This document shows, in pieces, positions 30,842-40,686 of a stretch of DNA of 63,358 nt. The stretch comes from Candidatus Liberibacter europaeus (GTDB taxonomy: Bacteria > Pseudomonadota > Alphaproteobacteria > Rhizobiales > Rhizobiaceae). Under the pieces are notes generated by a model, which was not told where the DNA came from, made no database searches, and worked only from the letters and a program-made list of their open reading frames with translations. Position numbers and translations under genes: made by a program. Location: the NCBI GenBank assembly GCA_003045065.1, contig PSQJ01000014.1, positions 1 through 63,358 of the forward strand. The letters run 5' to 3'. Each line of letters starts with the position of its first letter. The first letter of the stretch is position 1.

Positions 30842-31929
30842 GATTTTGCCCCGCGTTTTCCAAATCCTATTTGAGCAAAGGACTTTTCATCTAATGGCCA
30901 ACGAGGACGTGGCGCAACAGATAAATCATCCGACGAAAAACCGGCTTCAATTCTCTCCAAAGCAGCCCAAGCAATCATTACTGCATTATCAGTACATAAA
31001 TTAACCGGAGGAGCAACAAACCGAAAATCATGTAAGGAACAAAGATCCAATAGAGAAGAACGAATAAAATGGTTAGAAGCAACCCCACCTGAAACAACCA
31101 GTGTAGGTTTTTTTTCTGGAAATTCTTTTCTAAATCGTAGTAATCCTTTTTCTAATTTTGTTCTAAGAATACGCGTAACCGTAACTTGAAAAGAAGCACA
31201 AATATCCGCAATATCCTGTTTTTCAAGATTGCCAATAGATCGTATTTCCTTCTGCACAGCTGTCTTCAATCCGGAAAAAGAAAAATCACATAACGAACCT
31301 TTTATAGACGGACATGGAAAATTAAAACGTTGACCATTTCCTGTTAAAGCATTTTTTTCTATAGCGACACCTCCTGGATAAGGTAATCCCAATGATTTGG
31401 CAATTTTATCAAAACATTCACCAAGAGCATCATCTAATGTAGTACCCCAACGATCGTATTGAGCAACACCTCTTACTAATAAAACTTGTGTATGTCCTCC
31501 AGACACCAATAAAACAAGGTAAGGAAAATCCAATCCATCCGTCAGACGTGCTGTCAGAATATGCCCTTCTAAATGGTTGATAGCATATAAAGGTTTATGG
31601 CTTGCATAAGAAATAGCTTTAGCTGTCATGATTCCTACTATCAACCCACCCATCAAACCTGGACCTGATGTCACCGCTATCGCATCCATATCAGAAATCT
31701 TCATACTAGCACGAGACAACGTTTCTTTTATTAAGGTGTCCAAAACTTCTATATGAGCACGAGCTGCAATTTCAGGAACTACTCCCCCATAACTACTATG
31801 TTGATTCACTTGAGACAAAACAACATCTGCAAGAACTTTACTACTAGCTCCTTCACGATGCACTATCGCAACAGCTGTTTCATCACAACTGGTTTCAATA
31901 CCAATAATAGTGTATTTTTTTTTAATCAT
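30838..31929 (-). CDS. tsaD: tRNA threonylcarbamoyl transferase TsaD
   Basis: A 363-residue ASKHA-fold ATPase that installs t6A37 on ANN-decoding tRNAs with TsaB, TsaE and TsaC. It has [11 protein letters not shown] at the start and the metal-binding histidines in NHLEGHI. Nucleotide-binding LVSGGHTQ and VVSGGVASN are also visible. It diverges from hemC across 76 nt, so the two promoters must lie back to back; this arrangement is common in rhizobia. Confidence 0.96.
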   Translation of the reverse strand: MIKKKYTIIGIETSCDETAVAIVHREGASSKVLADVVLSQVNQHSSYGGVVPEIAARAHIEVLDTLIKETLSRASMKISDMDAIAVTSGPGLMGGLIVGIMTAKAISYASHKPLYAINHLEGHILTARLTDGLDFPYLVLLVSGGHTQVLLVRGVAQYDRWGTTLDDALGECFDKIAKSLGLPYPGGVAIEKNALTGNGQRFNFPCPSIKGSLCDFSFSGLKTAVQKEIRSIGNLEKQDIADICASFQVTVTRILRTKLEKGLLRFRKEFPEKKPTLVVSGGVASNHFIRSSLLDLCSLHDFRFVAPPVNLCTDNAVMIAWAALERIEAGFSSDDLSVAPRPRWPLDEKSFAQIGFGKRGAKS

Positions 31930-32005
31930 TGCAATACTTTAAATCGTACTATTTAAATTAAGAATAAATAATTCTGGCGTTAACAACTACAATAAATGAA
32001 AAAAA

Positions 32006-32929
32006 ATGAAAAAAAAAGCTTTTACAATAGGAACAAGACGTAGCCCATTAGCAATAGCCCATGCTATCGAAGTACGATCTCGTCTTATTGAAGTTCACAA
32101 ACTTCCCGAATCAACATTCAAAATTGTTCCTTTATCAACTAAGGGAGATCGTATAAAAAATATAGCATTACGAGAAATAGGGGGTAAAGGACTATTCACC
32201 GAGGAGATTGAAAAAAAATTAATATCCGGTGAAATTGATTTTGCTGTGCATTCGGCAAAAGATATGCCCATAAAATTAATGCAAGATCTTAAAATTTCAG
32301 CATATCTAAAACGCGAAGATATTCGAGAGGTCTTCATTAGCCCTACAGCACAATGTTTAAATGATATTCCCAAACATGGCGTCATTGGCACATCATCTTT
32401 ACGTCGCAAAGCTCTCTTACGTCGATGGCGTCCTGATATATCAATTATAGATTTCCGCGGAAACATAGGAAATCGCCTTCATAAATTAGCAAATAATCAA
32501 GCTGATGCTATTTTATTGGCATTAGCAGGTATAAAAAGACTAAAACAAGAAAAAGTCATAAAAGAAATTCTTAATCTTGCGGATTTTCCTCCTTCCCCTG
32601 CACAAGGAGCAATTTGCATTGAAACACATAGTAGCAATACAAAAGCTCAAGAACTTTCTGCTGCTATTAATCATGAAAAAACATGGGATGCTGTAAATTG
32701 TGAGCGCGCATTTCTTGCTGAACTAGATGGATCTTGTAAAAGCGCCATAGCTGGATTTGCCAATTGCAATGGTCAATCCCTATCTTTTTATGGCATCATA
32801 CTAACAGCCGATGGTAAAATGTTTCATGAAGTATTCAGAGATGGAAAACGTTGTGATGCAGTCCATATAGGATGTGATGCTGGCAAATACATACGACTTA
32901 CAGCCAATAAAAATTTATTTAATTATTAA
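32006..32929 (+). CDS. hemC: hydroxymethylbilane synthase (porphobilinogen deaminase)
   Basis: A 307-residue enzyme that joins four porphobilinogens into the linear tetrapyrrole. Early TRRSPLAIAHA, the active-site KDMP(I), SSLRRKALLRR for substrate binding, and the dipyrromethane cofactor cysteine at about residue 244 (DGSCKSAIAG) are all present. Its usual partners hemD, mitofilin-like hemX and hemY are 22 kb away at 55.2 kb. Confidence 0.95.
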   Translation: MKKKAFTIGTRRSPLAIAHAIEVRSRLIEVHKLPESTFKIVPLSTKGDRIKNIALREIGGKGLFTEEIEKKLISGEIDFAVHSAKDMPIKLMQDLKISAYLKREDIREVFISPTAQCLNDIPKHGVIGTSSLRRKALLRRWRPDISIIDFRGNIGNRLHKLANNQADAILLALAGIKRLKQEKVIKEILNLADFPPSPAQGAICIETHSSNTKAQELSAAINHEKTWDAVNCERAFLAELDGSCKSAIAGFANCNGQSLSFYGIILTADGKMFHEVFRDGKRCDAVHIGCDAGKYIRLTANKNLFNY

Positions 32930-33372
32930 CAACCTAAAAAACATCCAATAATTATACGTACCAAATTTACTACACAGGCAAAAATATTCACATAATAGTC
33001 AAAAGATATGATTTTTTATAAATGAGCACATATTATAATTAGTATATAAATTGTGAGAATTATACCATAAAATAAATGACTTAAATATCACTAATTATTA
33101 ATCGAAATGGAATTAATTCTATAGAATTTTTCCTATCCCCCCTGACCTTTTAACTACAATTCTACCCCCCATACTTCTATTCAAACAACAATCTCAATAG
33201 TCGCTTTCCTCCTGTAACACATAGGTAGGATTCCAATCGCAATTATTCAATATTTTTAATTAAATCAATCAAAAACATTAAAAATTAAAATAGAACAATT
33301 AAAAAGTTTACCCTTTACTATTTGTCATGTTTTAATTGTATTATATTTTCATTAAAACCATAGGAGTAATTT
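32930..33372. other. intergenic, no recognised feature
   Basis: AT-rich sequence with pyrimidine-rich patches (for example around 33135-33180) and no open frame I can support. It separates hemC from a broken lipoprotein locus. No hairpin with a T-tract was seen directly after hemC. Confidence 0.4.
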
Positions 33373-33588
33373 ATGATATCAAAAAAAGTTACATTAACTT
33401 CCTTACTTTTATCATCATCTGAACTGTTAAATGGTTGTGATGCTATAAGTTATAAAATTAATAGTACTGATATTAGATAATTTAATGTTATAAATAAGCC
33501 ATCTGAAGGAGATACGTTTGATGTAGAGGAACGCTCAGTAATATCAGAAGTAATATCATTAATAGCTATTGATGACGAAGAGGAATAA
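33373..33588 (+). pseudogene. small lipoprotein gene with one in-frame stop
   Basis: ATG at 33373 is preceded by TAGGAG (33361-33366). Seventy-one codons run in one frame to TAA at 33586, interrupted once by TAA at 33478. The start reads KKVTLTSLLLSSSELLNGC, a lipoprotein signal with lipobox LNGC. The part after the stop is acidic and ends DDEEE. A second, more decayed copy of the signal region lies at 54560-54650. Function is unknown. Confidence 0.5.
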
Positions 33589-33594
33589 AAAACA

Positions 33595-33849
33595 ATGCTA
33601 AAATTAATATTAGAAATAAAAGATAACAATAGATGCTATAATAAAAAAATTAGACTAGCCAAAGCAATAAAAAACCAAATCAGTATAAATTCCGGAGGAC
33701 ATTAAACTGGTTAAGATTGAATAGAGTGTACGAGAAGAAAAAAGATGGTTCTATAAAATTTACAGGTAAGATTGCTTATGCCTATCATTTGTTAAAAAAA
33801 ACCATAATTATGGAATTGCTGAATGAAGTGAATGAAAGCACTGGCTGAA
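33595..33849 (+). pseudogene. decayed small ORFs downstream of lipoprotein remnant
   Basis: Two open pieces lie close together. A 36-residue ORF at 33595-33705 (MLKLILEIKDNNRCYNKK) is followed in another frame by a piece reading KKKDGSIKFTGKIAYAYHLL up to TGA at 33849. Together they look like one broken small gene. A short similar string, AAGATGGTT(T/C)TATAAAA, occurs near 55050 beyond the second lipoprotein remnant, suggesting the whole unit was duplicated. I do not recognise the product. Confidence 0.25.
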
Positions 33850-33980
33850 TCTGCCAACTTTCCTGAATGTTTTAATGAACGACACAATTCCTTTAATAGT
33901 GATTAATAGCTTATATTTATTCAAATTACAAAGTAAAATAACAATAATTCCATTAATATAATAGCATCACATCATAAAAA

Positions 33981-34371
33981 CCAGTTGGCCTATAAGCCGG
34001 GTTCTGTATCTCTAAAATGGAGATTGGTGACCATTCATCTAGGATGACATTTACATGCCACCTCATGCAACCTACCCGGATGGTTAGACCGAAAACACAT
34101 CTAGAACACATTACTACATGTTCACACCATCCCTATTTGGTCTTGCTCCCGACGGGGTTTACCATGCCATTTTTGTTGCCAAAAATGCGGTGAGCTCTTA
34201 CCCCACCATTTCACCCTTACCTTTGATTAAAAGGCGGTATATTTTCTGTGGCACTTTCCCTGAAGTCACCTTCGCCGGACGTTATCCGGCATCGAGTTTT
34301 CGTGGAGCCCGGACTTTCCTCACCTTGAATATATTTTCATACATAAAGCGCGGCCACCCAGCCAACTGGTA
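33981..34371 (-). ncRNA. rnpB: RNase P RNA
   Basis: The minus strand starts ACCAGTTGGCTGGGTGGCCG and ends CCGGCTTATAGGCCAACTGG, so the two ends pair to form helix P1. These are the characteristic termini of bacterial class A RNase P RNA, and the interior shows GGAAAGTCCGGGCTCCACG, the conserved P4/J-region block, near 34300. The size of about 390 nt is right for alphaproteobacteria. It processes the 5' ends of pre-tRNAs. End positions are uncertain by a few bases. Confidence 0.93.
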
Positions 34372-34530
34372 AATTCATTATCACTCAGTTATGAAAAAAA
34401 TACCACATAGAATTATTTTAATTTAACAATGATATAAACATGCACATATCACCAAAATTAATATTTGATATAATCATAATATAAAAGTATTAATTCATTG
34501 GAATCATCTTTTATATGACTACTATCATGT

Positions 34531-35031
34531 GTGGTTTTTATGACTTTTAAAGGACACTGTATTTTTTCATTATCGACCATTATCGTTGCAAAAAAAATTG
34601 GATTTTCAACAAATATTTCAAATGCAGAATGGGATATTGTAATCATAGGAGCACTGTTATCTTGTGTATTACCAGATATTGATCATCCTAAATCTATTAT
34701 CTCAAAACATTTCAAAATATTTTCTTTTATCACTTGTGGTATATTAAACCATAGAGGTTTTACTCATAGCATTCTATCATTCTTTTTGTATATTTGGTTA
34801 CTTAATCAAGTATTGCCATCTGAATTGGTTTCTTATAGGGGATTTCATGATGCCATGATAATTGGTTACGCAAGCCATCTGATAGCGGATATCCTTACTA
34901 CAACAGGAATACCACTACTATGGCCCTATCGTTGGAGATTTAGCTTTCCCATATTAAATCCAAATACACCTTTAAAAGAAACATTGTTTTGCTTATTGGT
35001 GTTAATATACTCTATCATAGGCTATTATTGA
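34531..35031 (+). CDS. YdjM/DUF457-type membrane metal-dependent hydrolase
   Basis: A 166-residue inner-membrane protein with three to four hydrophobic helices. The family's metal-site motifs occur in order: PDIDHP (about 52-57), HRGFTHS (about 74-80), and GYASHLIADILT (about 111-122). The LexA-regulated E. coli member is YdjM. The enzymatic activity is predicted only. A start three residues later (MTFKGH) is equally possible. It lies 274 nt before the mevalonate operon on the same strand. Confidence 0.78.
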   Translation: MVFMTFKGHCIFSLSTIIVAKKIGFSTNISNAEWDIVIIGALLSCVLPDIDHPKSIISKHFKIFSFITCGILNHRGFTHSILSFFLYIWLLNQVLPSELVSYRGFHDAMIIGYASHLIADILTTTGIPLLWPYRWRFSFPILNPNTPLKETLFCLLVLIYSIIGYY

Positions 35032-35305
35032 CATCATAATGCAGTTAAATTACTCAATATCCTAAAGCCAAATTATTCTATTAGATCATTATTTTAATTT
35101 TATAAAATTATTATTTGGACTAGATTATAAATTTTTACTCTTCATTGATAATATGAATAACTTAACAGTTGTTCCAATTTCCAAAGTTGAAAAGTACATA
35201 TTTATTTTATTCTGATTATTAAAATATAAAATATAAATATAGTACTATTGGAAAAAATCTATTGAAAAGATCTTTGGTTGATTTATTGTTTTTAAACGAA
35301 ATGAC

Positions 35306-36385
35306 ATGCAATATCCTGTAATTGAAAATATAAATATGAAACAAAAACCAAGTATCTTAATTCCAATGCGTTGGATTGGGCCTATAAAAATAACTGGCAA
35401 CGTGATTCAAGAATCTATCAAAGTTCCTCTTGCAACGTATGAGATTCCTCTTTGGTATTCTGTTAAACGTGGAGCCAGTATATCAATGCTTTGTAAAGAT
35501 GGAATACGAACAACATTAATTGACGATAGAATGACGCGTTCTATTTTTTTTGAAACAGATAATGCAGAAATGGCATTAAAAGCACTGCAAGAAATTATTA
35601 TAAATAAGACAGAGATCGCACTAATTGTTGAAACAACTAGTAGTTTTATACGATTTATCAATTTAAATCATCAAATAGCCAGCAATCTTCTTTTTTTACG
35701 TTTAGAATTCTCAACAGGTGATGCTTCCGGACATAATATGGTGACAAAAGCAGCAGATGTAGTTATGAATTGGATACTTTCAAAATGGCCATACTTGCGT
35801 TATGGATCTATTTCTGGAAATATTTGTTCAGATAAAAAGGCAACTGCTATTAATGGTATCATGGGACGAGGAAAAAATTTTGTGGCGGAAATTTCCATTG
35901 CTCATGAAATATGTGAGAAATATTTGCATACCTCATCAGAGAAGATTGTCAATCTCAATAATAAAAAAAATCTGATTGGAAGTTTTTTGGCAGGAGGTAT
36001 ACGTTCAGCTAACGCCCATTTTGCCAATATGTTGCTTGCTTACTACTTAGCTACAGGACAAGATGGCGCTAACATTGTGGAAGGATCTCAAGGATTAACA
36101 TATGCAGAATTAAGAGAAGATTATCTTTATTTTTCTTGTACTATTCCTAATTTGATTATAGGAAGCATTGGAAATGGCAAGAATATTCCTATCATACGAG
36201 AGAACATAGCAGCACTAGGATGCACAGAAGAGCGAGCGATTGGAGAAAATGCAAACCGTCTTGCTGCAATATGTGCAGCAACCGTTCTATGCGGAGAGAT
36301 ATCACTTATTGCCGCTCAAACAAATCCTGGCGAACTAATGAAGGCACATTTGCGTCTAGAAAGGACATGGTCAGGTGATAAATAG
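35306..36385 (+). CDS. hydroxymethylglutaryl-CoA reductase
   Basis: A 359-residue reductase making mevalonate from HMG-CoA with NAD(P)H. The catalytic residues can be placed: glutamate in PLATYEIPLW, lysine in CSDKKATAIN, aspartate in ATGQDGANIV, and histidine in MKAHLRLER. The substrate loop TGDASGHNM and the glycine loop SIGNGK are present. It has no membrane anchor. It opens a six-gene plus-strand mevalonate operon and overlaps the isomerase start by 11 nt. The start could also be at 35336 (MKQKPS). The divergence from class II enzymes is marked (no ENVIG, no GTVGGGT). Confidence 0.88.
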   Translation: MQYPVIENINMKQKPSILIPMRWIGPIKITGNVIQESIKVPLATYEIPLWYSVKRGASISMLCKDGIRTTLIDDRMTRSIFFETDNAEMALKALQEIIINKTEIALIVETTSSFIRFINLNHQIASNLLFLRLEFSTGDASGHNMVTKAADVVMNWILSKWPYLRYGSISGNICSDKKATAINGIMGRGKNFVAEISIAHEICEKYLHTSSEKIVNLNNKKNLIGSFLAGGIRSANAHFANMLLAYYLATGQDGANIVEGSQGLTYAELREDYLYFSCTIPNLIIGSIGNGKNIPIIRENIAALGCTEERAIGENANRLAAICAATVLCGEISLIAAQTNPGELMKAHLRLERTWSGDK

Positions 36386-37388
36386 TAGAAAAATTGACCA
36401 TATAAGGGTAATATGTGAAGACCCTAAAACTGATCGCAAAAAACATTTTTTTGATAATTGGCAGCTCATACACAGAGCATTACCTGAAATATCATTTAAA
36501 GATGTTGATCCATCAATTGATTTTTTAGGGAAAAGAATATCCTTTCCTCTACTAATTTCTTCCATGACAGGGGGAAATAATGACCTATTACAAAAAATCA
36601 ATCGCAATTTGGCAATTGCCGCAGAAGAAACTGGAGTTGCTATGGCTGTTGGTTCTCAACGTGTCATGTTTTCTGATTCTGAATCTATTAAAAGTTTTAA
36701 ATTACGAGAGTATGCCCCTAATACAGTTCTGATTTCCAATTTGGGTGCGGTACAATTCAATTATGGTTTCGGCATCAAAGAAGCTCGTGAAGCAGTTGAT
36801 GTTTTAGAAGCAAATGGTCTATTTCTGCACCTTAATCCACTGCAAGAAATTGTTCAACCAAACGGTGATACTGATTTTTCTAATCTTAGTTCATCAATTG
36901 CCATGATATCTACCAAAATGGATGTCCCCATTATTTTAAAAGAAGTAGGATGTGGAATGTCCTCTATTGATATAGAATTAGGATTAAAAGCAGGAATTAA
37001 ATATTTTGATCTAGCAGGACGAGGCGGAATGTCTTGGAGCAGAATTGAAAGTCATCGTGATGAACAAGATGATATAGGAATATTTTTTCAAGATTGGGGG
37101 ATCCCAACTCCAATTGCTTTGGAAATGGCTCGTCCTTACTGTAAACAAGCCCAGTTTATTGCAAGTGGAGGTATCAGAAATGGATTAGATATATTGAAAT
37201 CTATTATCATGGGAGCATCTATAGGAGGTATTGCCTCACCTTTTTTAAAACCAGCAATGGATTCGGCTGAAGCAGTTATCTCTTTAATAGAATCCTTGCG
37301 GAAAGAGTTTGTTGTATCAATGTTTCTGGTTGGAGCAAAACGCGTTCAAGAATTACATTTAAATACAGCTCTTTTATGGCAAAAATAA
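36375..37388 (+). CDS. fni: type 2 isopentenyl-diphosphate delta-isomerase
   Basis: A 337-residue FMN-dependent IDI-2 that interconverts IPP and DMAPP. It has the RKIDHI N-terminal motif, LLISSMTGG, GVAMAVGSQR, LHLNPLQEIVQPNGD and the FMN-binding AGRGG near 37015. It starts at GTG within the last codons of the reductase gene. IDI-2 is the normal partner of bacterial mevalonate pathways, which yield only IPP. Confidence 0.92.
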   Translation: MINSRKIDHIRVICEDPKTDRKKHFFDNWQLIHRALPEISFKDVDPSIDFLGKRISFPLLISSMTGGNNDLLQKINRNLAIAAEETGVAMAVGSQRVMFSDSESIKSFKLREYAPNTVLISNLGAVQFNYGFGIKEAREAVDVLEANGLFLHLNPLQEIVQPNGDTDFSNLSSSIAMISTKMDVPIILKEVGCGMSSIDIELGLKAGIKYFDLAGRGGMSWSRIESHRDEQDDIGIFFQDWGIPTPIALEMARPYCKQAQFIASGGIRNGLDILKSIIMGASIGGIASPFLKPAMDSAEAVISLIESLRKEFVVSMFLVGAKRVQELHLNTALLWQK

Positions 37389-37404
37389 TTGGAGTACTTG
37401 ATTC

Positions 37405-38592
37405 ATGACTTCCAGAATTGGTATTGAAGATATCTCCTTCTATACAACTGATCAATATCTTGATTTATCTGTGATAGCAGAAAAATATTGTGTAGACGTT
37501 GCAAAATTTTACGTTGGCATTGGACAAGAAAAAATAAGTATTATTAGTCCCGATGAAGATATTGTTACGATGGCAGCGGCAGCAGCACTTCCCATTATCA
37601 AAAATCAGGACAAAAAATCCATAAATTCTCTTTTTTTTGCTACTGAAAGTAGTATTGATCAGTCTAAATCAGCTGGTATATGGCTTCATAAACTACTAGG
37701 ACTTAGTTCTTCCTGTCGTGTGATAGAACTCAAACAAGCATGTTATAGTGCTACTTGTGCTCTGCATATGGCATGTGCCTTGGTAGAACAAATGCCTCAA
37801 AATAAAATATTAATCATTGCATCAGATATAGCACGATATGATATTGGTTCATCTGGAGAGCCTACTCAAGGATGTGGGGCTATTGCTATGCTCATATCGT
37901 CTAATGCATCTATTTTAGAGGTGGAGAAGATAACGGGACTTTATACAGATGATGTTATGGATTTTTGGCGACCTAATTATCGCACTACAGCATTGGTTGA
38001 TGGAAAATATTCCACTAAAATTTACCTACAATCCTTAAAATCTGCGTGGCAGGATTACCAACGCAATAATGGTCATGATTTTAGTCAATTTAAACATTTT
38101 TGCTATCATCAACCTTTTACTCGTATGGCAGAAAAAGCACATATTCAATTATCTAAAACTGTTGGAAAAAATCTTTCTTCTGATGAAATTGAACAATCAA
38201 TCGGAGCGACAATGATTTATAATCGATTAATTGGAAATAGCTATACAGCATCTTTATATCTTTCTTTTGTGTCTTTAATTGATCATAGTTTAGAAAGCCT
38301 CATAGGAAAACGAATAGGATTTTTTAGCTATGGCTCTGGATGTATGGCTGAGTTTTTTTCTGGCATAATTCAAAAAGATTATCAGAAAAAATTGCACACG
38401 GAACTCCATAAGGATATCATTCATTCTCGCACGCCCGTTACATACCAAACGTATTGTGATTTACATCAGGATATGGTTCTATCTAATGAAGGAAATATTG
38501 AAATACCTCATAAAACAAAAGGTCCATTTCGTTTAGCAAAAATCAAAAATCATAAACGAATTTATGAAAAAACAAATTCTGAAAAATGTTAA
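37405..38592 (+). CDS. mvaS: hydroxymethylglutaryl-CoA synthase
   Basis: A 395-residue thiolase-fold enzyme condensing acetyl-CoA with acetoacetyl-CoA. The nucleophile is the cysteine of ELKQACYSATCAL, the histidine is in CYHQPFTRM, and ATESSIDQSKSAG carries another conserved acid. A GGAG motif sits 12 nt before the ATG. It overlaps the following kinase by 7 nt. Confidence 0.93.
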   Translation: MTSRIGIEDISFYTTDQYLDLSVIAEKYCVDVAKFYVGIGQEKISIISPDEDIVTMAAAAALPIIKNQDKKSINSLFFATESSIDQSKSAGIWLHKLLGLSSSCRVIELKQACYSATCALHMACALVEQMPQNKILIIASDIARYDIGSSGEPTQGCGAIAMLISSNASILEVEKITGLYTDDVMDFWRPNYRTTALVDGKYSTKIYLQSLKSAWQDYQRNNGHDFSQFKHFCYHQPFTRMAEKAHIQLSKTVGKNLSSDEIEQSIGATMIYNRLIGNSYTASLYLSFVSLIDHSLESLIGKRIGFFSYGSGCMAEFFSGIIQKDYQKKLHTELHKDIIHSRTPVTYQTYCDLHQDMVLSNEGNIEIPHKTKGPFRLAKIKNHKRIYEKTNSEKC

Positions 38593-39587
38593 AAATAACA
38601 GGTATATCTCCAGCTAAAGTCATCTTGAGTGGCGAATACTCTAATTTATATGGATCATCTTCTATAGCTATGGCCATTTCTTTTTTTTTAAAAGTATATT
38701 TGGAGATACATAATACTACTCTTATACGCATTATTAGAGAAAATCCTGTTTCTTATTCTTGGGAACAATGCAGAGTTATAGCAGAACGAATTGATCAAAA
38801 ATATAGCGAATTTTTAGCTGGTTCTATCCCTATTACAGAGGTTTTAAGCCAACCAGATGATCTAATTTTATATATATTGAATCGTAATTGTAATAATTGT
38901 CCAATACAAGGCATATCAATTAGTATAAATTCAACTATTCCTATTGGTAGTGGTTTTGGCTCTTCTGCTGCCATGATTTCAGCACTATCTCTTGTTTTGA
39001 GAAAAATTACGAAAAAACCTTTTAAAAATAAAAAAGAGTTGATTTCTGAAACAAGATATATAGAACGCCTTCAACATGGAAAATCTGGTCTTATCGATTC
39101 TACTACTGTGGTAGAAGGTGGTATAATGTTTATAACTTCTACCACGATAACAAAACATGAAAACCTTGCTGGTGAATGGTGGGCTATTGATACAGGAAAA
39201 CCTGAAAGTTCCACAGGGGAATGTGTCGCATTTGTTGATAAAAATTTCTCAAACAGTAGTATTTGGAATGAATTTAACTCCGTGACGAACCATCTGATAG
39301 AAAATATCAAAAAAAATAATATATCAAAGATCTATGATTACATTAGTATTAATCATTCTCTTTTACAGTCTATTGGTGTAGTCCCACCCTTAATAAGTCA
39401 ATTTATTCGCTCTATTGAAAAGATGGGAGGATCTGCAAAAGTTTCTGGAGCTGGAAGCATAAAGGGAACAAAAGCAGGACTTGTTCTTGTCGGCGGTTGT
39501 AATCCACAAGAATTATCTTCTCTATACGGCTATTCATGCCATAAAATAAAAGGTGAAAAAAATGGGACAATGCTTGCGGGTAATTAA
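38586..39587 (+). CDS. GHMP kinase, probable mevalonate kinase
   Basis: A 333-residue GHMP-fold small-molecule kinase. Motif 1 is SPAKVILSGEYSNLYG, motif 2 (ATP loop) is PIGSGFGSSAAM near residue 118, and motif 3 is KVSGAGSIKGTKAGL. QHGKSGLIDSTT carries the catalytic aspartate. Between it and the next gene the operon should supply mevalonate kinase and phosphomevalonate kinase; I cannot tell with certainty which is which. Long insertions of eukaryotic mevalonate kinase are missing. Confidence 0.7.
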   Translation: MLKITGISPAKVILSGEYSNLYGSSSIAMAISFFLKVYLEIHNTTLIRIIRENPVSYSWEQCRVIAERIDQKYSEFLAGSIPITEVLSQPDDLILYILNRNCNNCPIQGISISINSTIPIGSGFGSSAAMISALSLVLRKITKKPFKNKKELISETRYIERLQHGKSGLIDSTTVVEGGIMFITSTTITKHENLAGEWWAIDTGKPESSTGECVAFVDKNFSNSSIWNEFNSVTNHLIENIKKNNISKIYDYISINHSLLQSIGVVPPLISQFIRSIEKMGGSAKVSGAGSIKGTKAGLVLVGGCNPQELSSLYGYSCHKIKGEKNGTMLAGN

Positions 39588-40509
39588 TGTTAATGCACCG
39601 GGAAGCTTAGTTCTAATGGGCGAGCATGGGGTTTTGCATGGACATGCAGCTCTTGTTTTTGCGCTTAACAAAGGCATTTCAATTTTTCTCAAATTACGCA
39701 AAGATCGTATTATTTATATTAATTCATCATTAGGTAGTTATACGGGATGTCTTGATCTACCAATATATCATCCATCATTTTCTTTTGTCATAGCAGCTAT
39801 TAATCATCTCAAACCACATTGTGGTTTTGATTTAGAAATTAATTCTCAAATTGATCATCAATCAGGTCTTGGATCTTCATCTGCAATCACAGTAGCTATG
39901 ACTGCAGCTCTTCTTTTCATAAAATATTCAAAAAAACCGTTAGAAAAAGATATTTTAAGAACAGCACATGAGATTGTATTGAAAGTACAAGGAATATCTT
40001 CTGGAATAGATCTTGCTGCTTCTATTTATGGAGGATTAATTTTATACAGCATGCCAAATTATAGAATAAAAAATATCCCAACTATATTACCCATCCATAT
40101 TGTATATTCAGGCTATAAAATGCCGACTTCTCAGGTTTTAGACAAAATATTGCACGTAGAAAATGAATATCCATCAATTAAAGTTATTCATCAAGAAATT
40201 TATTCTATTATGGGACAATTAAGTAATATGTCTGCCCAAGCAATTTGTGATGGAAATTTAAAAGTATTAGCCAAAAATATGAATATGCAACAGGGATTAT
40301 TAGAAACATTAGGGGTATCAGATCAAAAACTATCTGATATAGTGTGGAAACTAAGAAAGCAATCAGGTATTATGGCGGCTAAAATTTCCGGATCAGGACT
40401 GGGCGACTGCGTGATTGCTCTTGGAAAAGCCGATCCAAATGATCTTCAATCCTATAATTCAATAGATTGTACAATGCATATAAAAGGAATACAAATATCG
40501 TTTGAATAA
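39562..40509 (+). CDS. GHMP kinase, probable mevalonate or phosphomevalonate kinase
   Basis: A 315-residue second GHMP kinase. Motif 1 is APGSLVLMGEHGVLHG, motif 2 is SGLGSSSAITVA near residue 100, the catalytic aspartate is in VQGISSGIDLAAS, and motif 3 is KISGSGLGDC. I place the start at ATG 39562, since AAAGG lies 9 nt upstream and inside the previous gene; a GTG at 39553 is possible. It overlaps the previous gene by 26 nt. Its own 3' end is partly repeated in the gap that follows. Confidence 0.7.
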   Translation: MGQCLRVINVNAPGSLVLMGEHGVLHGHAALVFALNKGISIFLKLRKDRIIYINSSLGSYTGCLDLPIYHPSFSFVIAAINHLKPHCGFDLEINSQIDHQSGLGSSSAITVAMTAALLFIKYSKKPLEKDILRTAHEIVLKVQGISSGIDLAASIYGGLILYSMPNYRIKNIPTILPIHIVYSGYKMPTSQVLDKILHVENEYPSIKVIHQEIYSIMGQLSNMSAQAICDGNLKVLAKNMNMQQGLLETLGVSDQKLSDIVWKLRKQSGIMAAKISGSGLGDCVIALGKADPNDLQSYNSIDCTMHIKGIQISFE

Positions 40510-40542
40510 TTAAGAAAACAAACAAATATTACTAGGTTACTA

Positions 40543-40629
40543 AGTCATTGTTCATGGAAAAGACAATCCAAATGATCTTCAATCTTATAATTCAGTATAT
40601 TTATATAATGCACATCAAAGGAACATATC
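40543..40629 (+). repeat. degenerate direct duplication of GHMP kinase 3' end
   Basis: The sequence at 40543-40629 resembles the end of the kinase gene at 40413-40499. The shared stretch includes ATCCAAATGATCTTCAATC and TATAATTCA, and farther on AATGCA(T/C)AT-AAAGGAA. It has drifted and is not in a usable frame. It occupies most of the 177-nt gap before the decarboxylase start. Confidence 0.75.
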
Positions 40630-40686
40630 TTGTCCCAATCACTTCATAGTATCCTACATCTCTATTTAGGTAAAAATACTCCTATA

